From: Dechloromonas sp.
GTDB taxonomy: Bacteria > Pseudomonadota > Gammaproteobacteria > Burkholderiales > Rhodocyclaceae
Direction of reading: 5' to 3'
Length of the DNA: 36,321 nucleotides
NCBI GenBank assembly: GCA_016790815.1
Contig: JAEUOG010000016.1
Location: 1-36,321 of the forward strand
How positions within the stretch are numbered: the stretch's first letter is position 1; each line of letters opens with the position of its first letter. Below are positions 16,742 to 26,000 of this stretch, in pieces. The position numbers were made by a program, and so were the translations under genes. The notes under the pieces were generated by a model. That model searched no databases. It saw only the letters and a program-made list of their open reading frames with translations, and was not told the origin of the DNA.

Positions 16742-17488
16742 ATGAGTGAAACTCCTGTTTTTCCGATGGCGCCGACCCGGTTTACCGGCGAATGTCGCGA
16801 AGTTGATCCGGGCGCCTGCTTTGACTGGCTGCGCCAGGGCTGGGCCATGTTCCTCGTCAATCCGGGCGTATGGATTGGCAGTACCGTCCTGTTGCTGGTC
16901 ATGCTGATGGCCATATCCATCGTGCCGCTCTTCGGCCAGATCGCGGCGCATTTGCTGCTGCCGCTTTTCGGCGCCGGCATGATCAAGCTATGCAAGCGGA
17001 TGCATGATGGTGATGAGCCGGAGATTGCCGACCTGTTCGCCGGCTTTCGTCACAACGCCGGGCAGCTGGTGATGGTTGGTGTATTTTTCGCCATGGGTAT
17101 CTTCGGCATCGCCTTTATGGCTTTCATGCTCGTTAGCGGTGGCGTACTCGGCGGCGTGGTCACCGGCAAGGTCGCAGGGTTCGGCATAGCGCTCGGTGGC
17201 GTCATGATCGCCGGCTTGCTGGTCATGGTGCTCTCGGTCCCGATCATCATGGCCACGTGGTTTGCGCCTGCGCTGGTGTTCTTCCATGACATGAAGCCCC
17301 TCGATGCGATGAAGGCAAGCTTCGTTGCGGGCGCCAAAAATTTCCTGCCGATGGCGATCTTCGGCATTTTCCTGGTGGTTGCCCTGTTCTTCGCCATGCT
17401 GCCCGTCGGCATGGGCATGCTCCTGCTCTTGCCCGTCGCTTCCGGCGCTGTCTTCGCCTCCTACCGCGACATTTTCGTGGGAAGCTGA
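16742..17488 (+). CDS. BPSS1780-family integral membrane protein, first copy
   Basis: This 248-residue protein has a short soluble N-terminus (DPGACFDWLRQGWAMF) and about six hydrophobic segments. Conserved stretches are GAGMIKLCKRMHDGDEPEIADLFAGF near residue 80, WFAPALVFFHDMKPLDAMKASF near 175 and ASYRDIFV at the end. It matches the betaproteobacterial BPSS1780 membrane family, whose function is not known. The next gene, 2 bases downstream, encodes a related protein with the same landmarks, so this is a tandem duplication. It starts 9 bases after thrB and is probably in the same transcript. Confidence 0.82.
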   Translation: MSETPVFPMAPTRFTGECREVDPGACFDWLRQGWAMFLVNPGVWIGSTVLLLVMLMAISIVPLFGQIAAHLLLPLFGAGMIKLCKRMHDGDEPEIADLFAGFRHNAGQLVMVGVFFAMGIFGIAFMAFMLVSGGVLGGVVTGKVAGFGIALGGVMIAGLLVMVLSVPIIMATWFAPALVFFHDMKPLDAMKASFVAGAKNFLPMAIFGIFLVVALFFAMLPVGMGMLLLLPVASGAVFASYRDIFVGS

Positions 17489-17490
17489 AT

Positions 17491-18264
17491 ATGCGCGCCC
17501 AGACACTTCCCCCCGTCGCCGGCTGGGGCTGGATTCTTACCGGCTTCGCCATATTTCGTCGCAATCCCATAACCCTCGGCATGCTGGTTTTGACCTATTG
17601 GTTTACGGTCGTCTTTCTCAATGTCCTGCCGTATATCGGGGCGCTGGTCGCTTCGCTGGTCATACCCGGCTTGTCGGTCGGCCTCATGCAAGCCGCCAGG
17701 CAGGTTGAGCGCGGGCTGCCGATCGGCGTGCAGACTCTCTTTGGCAGCATGAAGGAAAACGGCCGGACCCTGGTCGCCCTGGGCGCCCTCTACCTCTGTT
17801 GCACGCTAGGCGTTCTTGGTTTGTCCACGTTATTCGACGGCGGCGACATGTTCCGCTTCATGATGGCCAGCAACCGGGCTGAACGGGCGGCACTCGAAGA
17901 AGCTGATTTCATCACGCCGGCCCTATTCGTCATGGCCCTGATGACGCCGGTCATGATGGCCTACTGGTTCGCCCCGGTTCTGGCTGCATGGCATCGGCTG
18001 ACCCTTGGCCGGGCGCTGTTCTTCAGCTTCGTGGCATGCTGGATGAACTGGCGGGCATTCCTGGTCTATGGAGTCGGATTGATGTTGCTGGCTGGCGTCG
18101 TCCCGGGCGTCATCCTCGGACTGTTGTTGCTGGTCTTTCCTGGCGCGGCCAATTTCATCACTGCCATCGTCACCATGCCCATGGTGCTGATCATCGCACC
18201 GACCGTTTTCGCCAGCTTCTACGCCTGCTACCGCGACATCTTCGGCATTTCCGAAATTGTCTGA
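17491..18264 (+). CDS. BPSS1780-family integral membrane protein, second copy
   Basis: The 257-residue protein is a diverged paralogue of the previous one. It shares the opening tryptophan-rich helix, IPGLSVGLMQAARQVERG (compare GAGMIKLCKRMHDG), YWFAPVLAAWHRLTLGRALFFSF, a conserved N-W-R-AF-L-Y-G stretch and the ending ASFYACYRDIFG. It has about six membrane segments and no enzyme motif. Function is unknown; tandem membrane partners of this kind may form a heteromer. Its 3' end overlaps the TTG start of nadD by 8 bases. Confidence 0.82.
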   Translation: MRAQTLPPVAGWGWILTGFAIFRRNPITLGMLVLTYWFTVVFLNVLPYIGALVASLVIPGLSVGLMQAARQVERGLPIGVQTLFGSMKENGRTLVALGALYLCCTLGVLGLSTLFDGGDMFRFMMASNRAERAALEEADFITPALFVMALMTPVMMAYWFAPVLAAWHRLTLGRALFFSFVACWMNWRAFLVYGVGLMLLAGVVPGVILGLLLLVFPGAANFITAIVTMPMVLIIAPTVFASFYACYRDIFGISEIV

Positions 18265-18910
18265 GCCGCTTGGCCTCTTCGGGGGAACTTTCGACCCCGT
18301 GCATTATGGCCATCTCCGGCTGGCCGAGGAGGCGATTGCCCATCTCGGCCTTGGTGGCGTGCGCTGGATTCCCGCTGGTCAGCCGCCGCATCGCGGCACG
18401 CCGCAGGTTTCTGCGCAGCAGCGTCTGGAGATGGTGCTGCGGTCAACCGAAAATAATGCCCGATTTTCAATTGATCCCAGCGAGGTCGAAGCCGCTGTGC
18501 CGAGCTACACAGTGCATACGCTGGAACGCCTGCGTCGTGAACTCGGTGCCGAACAGCCGCTCGTCCTGCTTGTCGGTGCCGATGCCTTCGCCGGTCTCGC
18601 TACCTGGCATCGCTGGCGCGACATTTTTGCCCTGGCGCATGTTGCCGTCTCGCATCGCCCCGGTTTTCCGGTCGAAACGAACAGCCTGCCGCATGAGCTT
18701 GCCACTGAATTCAATGACCGCCGCCTGACTGATGTCGGCGGGCTGAAACTAGGTCCGGCCGGGGGGATTGTCACTTTTGCCATGACCCAGCTCGCCATCT
18801 CGGCGACGCAGATCCGCAAGTTGCTGGCCAACGGCCTGTCGGCGCGCTATTTGCTGCCGGATGCCGTTCTCGACTATATTCACCTTCACCAACTCTATAA
18901 AAGTACCTGA
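18257..18910 (+). CDS. nadD: Nicotinate-nucleotide adenylyltransferase
   Basis: NadD adenylates nicotinate mononucleotide in NAD synthesis. The 217-residue product has the nucleotidyltransferase motif GLFGGTFDPVHYGHLRLAE at residues 6–24, PAGQPPHRG near 40, LVGADAFAGLATWHRW near 97 and the C-terminal ISATQIRKLLANG. The TTG at 18257 is the only start that keeps the full N-terminal motif; it overlaps the previous stop by 8 bases. Copy 4 of the 33-bp repeat lies within the gene and encodes LRSTENNARFS, aligning with normal NadD sequence without an insertion. The stop shares a base with the rsfS ATG (TGATG). Confidence 0.94.
   Translation: MSEPLGLFGGTFDPVHYGHLRLAEEAIAHLGLGGVRWIPAGQPPHRGTPQVSAQQRLEMVLRSTENNARFSIDPSEVEAAVPSYTVHTLERLRRELGAEQPLVLLVGADAFAGLATWHRWRDIFALAHVAVSHRPGFPVETNSLPHELATEFNDRRLTDVGGLKLGPAGGIVTFAMTQLAISATQIRKLLANGLSARYLLPDAVLDYIHLHQLYKST
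18438..18470 (+). repeat. 33-bp dispersed uptake-like element, copy 4 (inside nadD)
   Basis: It begins TGCGGTCAACCGAAAATAAT and ends GCCCGATTTTCAA, in the plus orientation. It lies in the nadD reading frame in a stretch where the protein aligns to family members without a gap, so the element was matched by substitution, not inserted. Confidence 0.68.
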
Positions 18911-19275
18911 TGGACATCCGCAAGCTGCAAAAAATCATCGTTTCCGCCCTTGAAGATATCAAGGGTAAGGATATCGAAGTCATCAACACCTCGAAGCTGA
19001 CGTCGATGTTCGATCGCATCGTCATCGCCACCGGCGATTCCAACCGCCAGGTCAAATCTCTGGCCCAGAATGTTGTGGAAAAGGTCAAGGAAGCCGGCGC
19101 CGAGGTTGTCTCTACCGAAGGCGAAGAAGGCGGCGAATGGGTGCTGGTCGACCTCGGCGACGTCGTCGTGCATGTCATGCAAGCCAACGTGCGCGCCTAC
19201 TACAATCTTGAAGAGCTGTGGTCGGCCACGCCGGCTCAGCGGCGCAAGGCCGTGGAGCAGGCCCGGCCGGAATGA
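18910..19275 (+). CDS. rsfS: Ribosome silencing factor RsfS
   Basis: RsfS binds ribosomal protein uL14 and blocks joining of the 30S and 50S subunits when nutrients are low. The 121-residue product is typical: KLQKIIVSALEDIKGKDIEVIN, MFDRIVIATGDSNRQVKSLAQNV, EGGEWVLVDLGDVVVHVMQ and YYNLEELW, all in the family order. The start ATG shares a base with the nadD stop, and its own stop overlaps the rlmH start (ATGA). This nadD–rsfS–rlmH order is conserved across many bacteria. Confidence 0.95.
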   Translation: MDIRKLQKIIVSALEDIKGKDIEVINTSKLTSMFDRIVIATGDSNRQVKSLAQNVVEKVKEAGAEVVSTEGEEGGEWVLVDLGDVVVHVMQANVRAYYNLEELWSATPAQRRKAVEQARPE

Positions 19276-19742
19276 AACTGGCCGTACTCGCCGTCGGCCA
19301 TCGTCAGCCCGGCTGGGTGAACGAAGGCTGCGCCGAGTACCTCAAACGCATGCCGCGCGAACTGCCGGCCAGCGTTAGCGAAATCAAGCCCGAGCCTCGC
19401 GGCTCGAAAACCCGCGAACAACTGCTGGCCGCTGAAAAGACCCGTATCCGCGACGCCTTGCCCGGCAGTTGCCGGATTGTCGTGCTCGACGAAAAGGGCG
19501 AAGATCTGACGACGCTCAAACTGGCCAAGCGCCTTGAGGTGTGGATGCAGGACGGTCGCGACGTGGCGCTGCTCATTGGCGGCGCCGACGGGCTCGACGA
19601 GGAATTCAAGCAACAGGCCGACGACAAGCTGCGCCTGTCCAGCCTGACGCTGCCGCATGGCATGGCGCGGCTAATGTTGTGCGAGCAGTTGTATCGTGCC
19701 GTCAGTGTTCTCAAAAACCATCCATACCACCGGGAGGGATGA
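19272..19742 (+). CDS. rlmH: 23S rRNA pseudouridine-1915 N3-methyltransferase
   Basis: RlmH is a SPOUT-fold methyltransferase that methylates pseudouridine 1915 in helix 69 of 23S rRNA on the assembled 70S ribosome. The 156-residue product has the family length, with the trefoil-knot motifs VVLDEKGEDLTT, LLIGGADGLDEEF and LPHGMARLMLCEQLYRAVSVL, and the terminal NHPYHREG. It overlaps rsfS by 4 bases, and its last base is the first base of the maf start. Confidence 0.95.
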   Translation: MKLAVLAVGHRQPGWVNEGCAEYLKRMPRELPASVSEIKPEPRGSKTREQLLAAEKTRIRDALPGSCRIVVLDEKGEDLTTLKLAKRLEVWMQDGRDVALLIGGADGLDEEFKQQADDKLRLSSLTLPHGMARLMLCEQLYRAVSVLKNHPYHREG

Positions 19743-20347
19743 TGCGTCTCTACCTCGCCTCGCGCAGTCCGCGCCGCCGTGAGTTGCTGCACCAGATTGG
19801 CATCGACTTCGATACCGTGGTTTTTCGCGACGGCCTGCGTGCCGATAGCGAGACCGACGAGACACCGCAGCCCGGAGAGCATCCAGTGGCTTACGTCGAG
19901 CGCGTGGCGCGTGCCAAGGCGATGCACGGCCTGAGAATCGTCGAGGAGCGCCGCCTGCCCTCGCGCCCGGTGCTGGCTGCTGACACGACGCTGGAATTCG
20001 AGGGCGAAATCATTGGCAAGCCGGTGGACATGGCCGACGCCGCAGCAATCCTGCGCCGCCTATCCGGGCGAACGCATCGCGTGCTGACCGGCGTCGCCAT
20101 CGACCATCAGCAGCGAACAGAGTACCTGCTGTCGACCAGCGAAGTTCGCTTCCGTCATATCGACGACGAGGAAATCCGTCACTACGTCATCAGCGGCGAG
20201 CCGATGGACAAGGCCGGCGCCTATGGTATTCAGGGCAAGGCCGGGATGTTCGTCGAGCACCTTTCCGGCAGCTATAGCGGGGTCATGGGCTTGCCCGTCT
20301 GCGAAACGGGCGAGCTGCTCAAGAAACTCGGCTTCCGTCCGCTTTAA
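19742..20347 (+). CDS. maf: Maf-family nucleotide pyrophosphatase (dTTP/UTP type)
   Basis: Maf proteins hydrolyse non-canonical or excess nucleoside triphosphates to monophosphates. The 201-residue protein has the N-terminal LASRSPRRRELLHQIGI, the metal-site VLAADTTLEFEGEIIGKP, SGRTHRVLTGVA and the C-terminal MDKAGAYGIQGKAGMFVEHLSGSYSGVMGLP. The pattern suggests the YhdE-like dTTP/UTP branch. The start is ATG 19742 (an adjacent ATG at 19739 is in frame), with GGGAGGG just upstream. In many betaproteobacteria rng directly follows maf; here rng lies about 8 kb away. The 3' end overlaps the opposing GT-B gene by 4 bases. Confidence 0.93.
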   Translation: MRLYLASRSPRRRELLHQIGIDFDTVVFRDGLRADSETDETPQPGEHPVAYVERVARAKAMHGLRIVEERRLPSRPVLAADTTLEFEGEIIGKPVDMADAAAILRRLSGRTHRVLTGVAIDHQQRTEYLLSTSEVRFRHIDDEEIRHYVISGEPMDKAGAYGIQGKAGMFVEHLSGSYSGVMGLPVCETGELLKKLGFRPL

Positions 20348-21399
20348 GCGGCGCTGGCGTAGTTCATGATGGTGTGCGCCACCTGCGCAATGCCATCGGT
20401 TTCCGGTAGCGGCGACGGCGGTTGCGCCAGAACCTTTTCAAGGGCTGTCGTGAGCTGCCCGCATTCCAGCTCTGCTACGCCGATCTCGAAACAGCGGCCG
20501 TTAACCGTCAGCCAATCGATCAGACAATCCTGCTCCGGCCAGTTTTCGCGCCGCTGGTATATGACCGGGGTGCCGTTGCAGGCGGCTTCGGTGAAGGTGC
20601 CGTAGCCAGGCTTGGTGATGACGGCATCGACCGAGCAGAGCAGGTTGGTAAAGCAGAGGCCGAAGGATTCGCTGGCGATGACGTCGGGGTGTCGGCAGTG
20701 CCAGGCGGCCGGCACGAGCCAGCGGACGCCGGGCAGGCGCGGCCAGTCTTCCACTGGCAGGCGGTGGGCGATGCCGCCCATGGCGATGAGGATGGCTTTG
20801 TCGCCATTCAGGCCGAGATCGTGGCGGCTACCAAGGGCGGCGATCGGGCCGACGGTCTGCATATTGGTCAGTGCAGCCATCGCCATGCCGGGCGTGACGC
20901 GCAGGAAGGCTTGCGCCGAGTGGTAGGCGGCGAGCATCTCGGCGTGGATGGGCTGGGCCCAGAGCTGGTTACTGAAATAATGGTCGAACAGGTCGGCCCA
21001 GTTCAGCGAGCACAAGCTGAGGGCCGGAATGCCTGCGGCTGCAGCGCCGGCCAGCGGCAGGTAGCTGACGTTGGTGAGGACGAGGTCGGGTTTCAGGTCG
21101 GCCAGAAAGCGGGCTTCATCGGCAACGCGGGCTGGCCAGTCGGCGTGCGCCTGACGGTAGGCGGTGGCGCTGGCTGCGAGGTCGACGCGAGTGGCGTCGA
21201 TCATCACGTAACCGAAATCGGTTGCGCTGCTGATCAGCGTGTAGGGCGTCTGGATTCGTTGCTGCAGTTTGGCGGTGGGCAGGGCGCTACGGACCGTCAG
21301 CCGGAAATTCGGCGCTTTTTTGGCGACGGCATTGAGCACCGGCGCCGTGATGGCGAGGTGGCCGAAGCCGTGGCTGGAAATGTCGACAAACAGGTGCAT
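20344..21399 (-). CDS. GT-B-fold glycosyltransferase-like protein (arabinokinase N-domain type)
   Basis: The 351-residue protein opens DISSHGFGHLAITAPVLNAV, a nucleotide-sugar transferase N-terminus like the MurG-like domain seen at the N-terminus of plant arabinokinases. The C-terminal half has a glycine-rich loop (AILIAMGGIAHRLP) and VITKPGYGTFTEAACNGTPVIYQRRENWPEQ, the donor-site region of MurG/UGT-type enzymes. It is soluble with no membrane segment. Donor and acceptor are unknown. The gene stands alone on its strand between maf and the enoyl-CoA hydratase; a degenerate copy of the 33-bp repeat lies near its 5' end. Confidence 0.72.
   Translation of the reverse strand: MHLFVDISSHGFGHLAITAPVLNAVAKKAPNFRLTVRSALPTAKLQQRIQTPYTLISSATDFGYVMIDATRVDLAASATAYRQAHADWPARVADEARFLADLKPDLVLTNVSYLPLAGAAAAGIPALSLCSLNWADLFDHYFSNQLWAQPIHAEMLAAYHSAQAFLRVTPGMAMAALTNMQTVGPIAALGSRHDLGLNGDKAILIAMGGIAHRLPVEDWPRLPGVRWLVPAAWHCRHPDVIASESFGLCFTNLLCSVDAVITKPGYGTFTEAACNGTPVIYQRRENWPEQDCLIDWLTVNGRCFEIGVAELECGQLTTALEKVLAQPPSPLPETDGIAQVAHTIMNYASAA
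21294..21326 (+). repeat. Degenerate copy of the 33-bp element (inside the GT-B gene)
   Basis: GACCGTCAGCCGGAAATTCG followed by GCG and TTTTTT resembles the consensus with two core mismatches. It is 138 bp from copy 5 and in the same orientation. On the minus strand it encodes PNFRLTVR of the GT-B protein. It could be chance or an eroded copy. Confidence 0.35.
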
Positions 21400-21431
21400 G
21401 CGGGCTGCTTTGCGCGGCTACCGAGCGTTGC

Positions 21432-21464
21432 CACGGTCAACCGGAATTTTTGGCCAAAATTGAA
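21432..21464 (+). repeat. 33-bp dispersed uptake-like element, copy 5
   Basis: It begins CACGGTCAACCGGAATTTTT and ends GGCCAAAATTGAA. It is intergenic, 32 bases before the GT-B start codon (on the other strand) and directly beside a strong hairpin at 21469–21495. Its right half contains the palindrome AATTTTTGGCCAAAATT with one extra T. Confidence 0.78.
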
Positions 21465-21468
21465 ATGC

Positions 21469-21495
21469 TCCGGACGCCTTGTTGGGGCGTCCGGA
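21469..21495 (-). terminator. Rho-independent terminator of the enoyl-CoA hydratase gene
   Basis: TCCGGACGCC (21469–21478) and GGCGTCCGGA (21486–21495) form a perfect 10-bp stem with a 7-nt loop. Read on the minus strand it follows the enoyl-CoA hydratase stop by 18 bases and is trailed by GCATTTCAATTTT, a loose U-rich tail that is itself part of the repeat copy. A second 8-bp hairpin (21497–21504 with 21513–21520) overlaps the gene's last codons. Confidence 0.65.
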
Positions 21496-21513
21496 CTCGC
21501 TGAGAAGGCGAAC

Positions 21514-22287
21514 TCAGCGATTCTTGAAAGCCGGTTTGCGCTTCTCGATAAAGGCAGCCATGCCTTCCTTCTGGTCCTCCAGCGCGAAAGCGGAATGGAA
21601 GACGCGGCGCTCGAAGAGCAGGCCTTCGTTGAGCGAGGACTCGAAGGCGCGATTGACCGACTCCTTGATCATCATGACCACCGGCAGAGAGAAACCGGCG
21701 ATGGTGGCAGCGGCTTTGAGCGTTTCCTCGAGCAGCTGATCAGCCGGAATGACGCGGGCGACGAGGCCGGATTTCTCGGCTTCGGCCGCATCCATCAGGC
21801 GTCCGGTCAGGCAGAGGTCCATCGCCTTGGCCTTGCCGACGGCGCGCGGCAGTCTTTGCGTGCCACCGGCCCCGGGCAGGGTGCCGAGCTTGATTTCCGG
21901 CTGGCCGAACTTGGCGGTGTCGGCGGCGTAGATCATGTCGCACATCATCGCCATTTCACAGCCGCCACCCAGCGCAAAGCCCGCCACCGCCGCGATGACC
22001 GGCTTGCGCGTTGTCTTGATGCGCTCCCAGTTGCGGGTGATGAAGTCCGTTTTGTAGGCGTGCATGTAGTCAAAATCCTTCATGAAGCCGATGTCGGCTC
22101 CCGCGGCGAAGGCTTTTTCGTTGCCGGTGATGACGATGCAGCCGATGTTCTCGTCGGCTTCGAAGATGTCGATGGCGGCGCCGATGCCGTCGACGACGTC
22201 GTTGTTCAGGGCGTTCATCGCCTCCGGGCGGTTGATGTGGATGAGGCCGACTTTGCCGATAGTTTCAGTGAGGACTACTTGGGTCAT
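21514..22287 (-). CDS. Enoyl-CoA hydratase (crotonase family)
   Basis: This enzyme hydrates short-chain 2-enoyl-CoA in fatty-acid or polyhydroxybutyrate-related metabolism. The 257-residue protein matches family length. It has the oxyanion-hole region [12 protein letters not shown] and [18 protein letters not shown], the second catalytic glutamate in FGQPEIKLG and the [14 protein letters not shown] motif. Both catalytic glutamates of mitochondrial-type crotonase appear conserved. The start ATG at 22287 has GGAG six bases upstream; a longer open frame to 22344 is not needed. Nearby acetoacetyl-CoA synthetase suggests a shared C4-CoA theme, but the two are on opposite strands. Confidence 0.93.
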   Translation of the reverse strand: MTQVVLTETIGKVGLIHINRPEAMNALNNDVVDGIGAAIDIFEADENIGCIVITGNEKAFAAGADIGFMKDFDYMHAYKTDFITRNWERIKTTRKPVIAAVAGFALGGGCEMAMMCDMIYAADTAKFGQPEIKLGTLPGAGGTQRLPRAVGKAKAMDLCLTGRLMDAAEAEKSGLVARVIPADQLLEETLKAAATIAGFSLPVVMMIKESVNRAFESSLNEGLLFERRVFHSAFALEDQKEGMAAFIEKRKPAFKNR

Positions 22288-22307
22288 GTTTGTCTCCGGA
22301 GTGTCAT

Positions 22308-23069
22308 TCAATAGGTCAGTGAAATCCATGCCATACCGAGCCATTCGTGCAGCGCGTAATAGGATATTTGCAGGGCTTTGGGTTGGGGCAGGAAATCGGT
22401 CAGCATGCCTTTGAAAGGGGCGTGGCTGAAAAAGGCGGTGGGGGCGGGGATGACTTCCAGCCCGGCGCGCTCGAACAGCAGTTTGGCGCGCGGCATGTGG
22501 AAGGCGTGCGTGACAAGGACGATACTTCGGACGCCGGCGGCTTTCAGGATGGAGGCCGACAGCGCGGCGTTGCCGGCGGTGTCCATCGATCCAGCTTCCT
22601 GCCAGCGAACCTCGACGCCAAATTCGTTGCGCAGGATGCCGGTCATGATGTCGGCTTCGGAAGCCTCGGTATCAGGCAGTTGTCCGCCCGTGACCAGCAC
22701 GGGCATATCGTAACGCCGGGCCAGCGTGGCACCATAGCGCGTGCGGATCAGGGTGCGTTCGTTGGCCGTATCGTTGCCGTACTCCATGGCGTCGGTTGCG
22801 ACGCCGCTACCGAGGATGACGATGGCGTCTGCCTTGGGCTTTGGTGCATCGGGCGTGATCACGGCGGACTTGTTTTCCAGCGTCGCTATCAGCCATTCGG
22901 AAATGGATGGCGTGCACTGGGCCAGCGCGAGGAAGGTGGCCACCACTGCCAGCCCGAAAGCCCAGCGCCGGCGCCGGAAAAAGCCGGCCAGGCAGAGCAG
23001 CGCCAGAGCGTTGCCGGGAGGCAGCAGCAGCGCGCTGATGAGCGTTTTCAGGGTCCAGGCGAGGGTCAT
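22308..23069 (-). CDS. ElyC/YdcF-like DUF218 membrane protein
   Basis: The 253-residue protein has two N-terminal membrane segments (about residues 5–28 and 36–55), then a DUF218 domain: [17 protein letters not shown] near 85, [21 protein letters not shown] near 125 and [28 protein letters not shown] near 185–212. The overall plan is that of Escherichia coli ElyC, which affects peptidoglycan assembly through the lipid carrier; SanA and YdcF share the domain. Which branch it belongs to is not certain. The ATG at 23069 is preferred over a TTG at 23129; neither has a clear ribosome-binding site. It is separated by 20 bases from the enoyl-CoA hydratase gene and is probably upstream in the same transcript. 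Confidence 0.84.
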   Translation of the reverse strand: MTLAWTLKTLISALLLPPGNALALLCLAGFFRRRRWAFGLAVVATFLALAQCTPSISEWLIATLENKSAVITPDAPKPKADAIVILGSGVATDAMEYGNDTANERTLIRTRYGATLARRYDMPVLVTGGQLPDTEASEADIMTGILRNEFGVEVRWQEAGSMDTAGNAALSASILKAAGVRSIVLVTHAFHMPRAKLLFERAGLEVIPAPTAFFSHAPFKGMLTDFLPQPKALQISYYALHEWLGMAWISLTY

Positions 23070-23222
23070 GCAGGGTGAGGTGGATGGGTTCAGGGCGTCG
23101 AGTTTGTCCGTGTCATGGGCCGGCGTCAATCAGGGCAGTGAAGTGTCCGGTCGATGACAGTTGCCTGCCTGGAATTCCTGCTATCTTTGCGGATCAAAAC
23201 AGAACAAGACTCAGGAGACAAG

Positions 23223-25181
<1,959 letters not shown>

Positions 25182-25188
25182 AATGAAA

Positions 25189-25212
25189 AGGGCGTGGCGA
25201 TGGCCACGCCCT
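25189..25212 (-). terminator. Bidirectional hairpin terminator between convergent genes
   Basis: AGGGCGTGGC (25189–25198) and GCCACGCCCT (25203–25212) form a perfect 10-bp stem with a GATG loop. It begins 8 bases after the acetoacetyl-CoA synthetase stop and 19 bases beyond the stop of the opposing PEP-CTERM gene. The minus-strand reading is followed by CTTTTCATTT, so termination is best in that direction; the plus direction has no T run. Confidence 0.72.
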
Positions 25213-25231
25213 GAATGAGCTACGTAGTTGC

Positions 25232-25864
25232 TTAGCTGAGGCGAAGGCGGCTAGCTGCTAGACCGGCGAATGCGAGGCTGATCAGTGCCAATGAGCCAGG
25301 TTCTGGAATGTTGTTGAAGCTCTGGAAAACTGTTCCAGAACGGCCGAAGGCCGCGTATTGAGAGGCGGGTGGCGCGGAAAAATAAAATTCGTCGCTTGTT
25401 TCATTCCAGAAAATGGGCGTGCCGTTATGTAGCCAGTAGAAATTTACATAGTTGTCTTCGGTCCCAAACAATGATTCGAAGCTACCTAAAGCTAGATTCC
25501 AGGAGTCATTTGGCTCGCTATCAGGCCCAGGATGAAAAACCATGCATCCTCCTTCGTAGCAAAATGACTTTATGTTGTAGCTTGCATTCCATTCGTCTTT
25601 CGACATCGTAGCTGACTCCCAGTCGCCGCGAGTCGTCCAAGCATTCATCGCAAGCGGGTTGGTTACAGCGAATGCGTAGATGGCATGCTCTTTTGTCGGT
25701 GAATTGTTCGTGATTACATACTGGTTCATCAACCAGTTGCCATTAGCATCGGTAATCACGTTTTCCTGCAGGCTGACCAATGGCGTGACGAGATCGGCGC
25801 GGGCGCCGGCCGTGGCGACAATCATTCCGAGGCCGAGTACGAATTTTCTGAGTGTTGTTTTCAT
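25232..25864 (-). CDS. PEP-CTERM sorting-domain protein
   Basis: The 210-residue exported protein has a signal peptide (TLRKFVLGLGMIVATAGARA, likely cleaved after residue 23). A divergent middle domain holds two cysteines (SFCYEGGC) and many aromatic and asparagine residues. A textbook PEP-CTERM tail closes it: the IPEPGS motif at 186–191, a hydrophobic stretch and a basic end (SRLRLS). Such tails are recognised by exosortase EpsH, and the proteins are linked to exopolysaccharide and floc formation; no exosortase gene is in this window. The middle domain is not a family I recognise. Its codon use looks less GC-biased than its neighbours'. A strong sigma-54 promoter match lies 36 bases upstream. 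Confidence 0.9.
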   Translation of the reverse strand: MKTTLRKFVLGLGMIVATAGARADLVTPLVSLQENVITDANGNWLMNQYVITNNSPTKEHAIYAFAVTNPLAMNAWTTRGDWESATMSKDEWNASYNIKSFCYEGGCMVFHPGPDSEPNDSWNLALGSFESLFGTEDNYVNFYWLHNGTPIFWNETSDEFYFSAPPASQYAAFGRSGTVFQSFNNIPEPGSLALISLAFAGLAASRLRLS

Positions 25865-25899
25865 TGGCTTGCGTTGAGTTTTGCAAAAGCACTACAGTT

Positions 25900-25915
25900 T
25901 GCAAGACTTGGGCCA
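25900..25915 (-). promoter_or_regulatory. Sigma-54 (-24/-12) promoter of the PEP-CTERM gene
   Basis: On the minus strand TGGCCCAAGTCTTGCA matches the sigma-54 consensus (TGGCAC-N5-TTGCA), with the invariant GG and GC separated by exactly 10 bases. Transcription would start about 12 bases downstream, near 25888, giving a leader of about 24 bases before the ATG at 25864. From memory of the literature, PEP-CTERM genes in floc-forming betaproteobacteria are driven by RpoN with the PrsK/PrsR regulators, which fits this site. Confidence 0.75.
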
Positions 25916-26000
25916 ATGGGCGCATGTCATTGAATTGCAATATTTTTATGCCGAATGCGTCAGTGCCGCACCGTGATCCTGTAAAGAATCCCGACGTATT

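Noticed and set aside
20422-22314. A 630-codon plus-strand open frame
   Set aside because: It is antisense to the GT-B and enoyl-CoA hydratase genes, both of which have clear motifs; the frame is open only because of high GC content.
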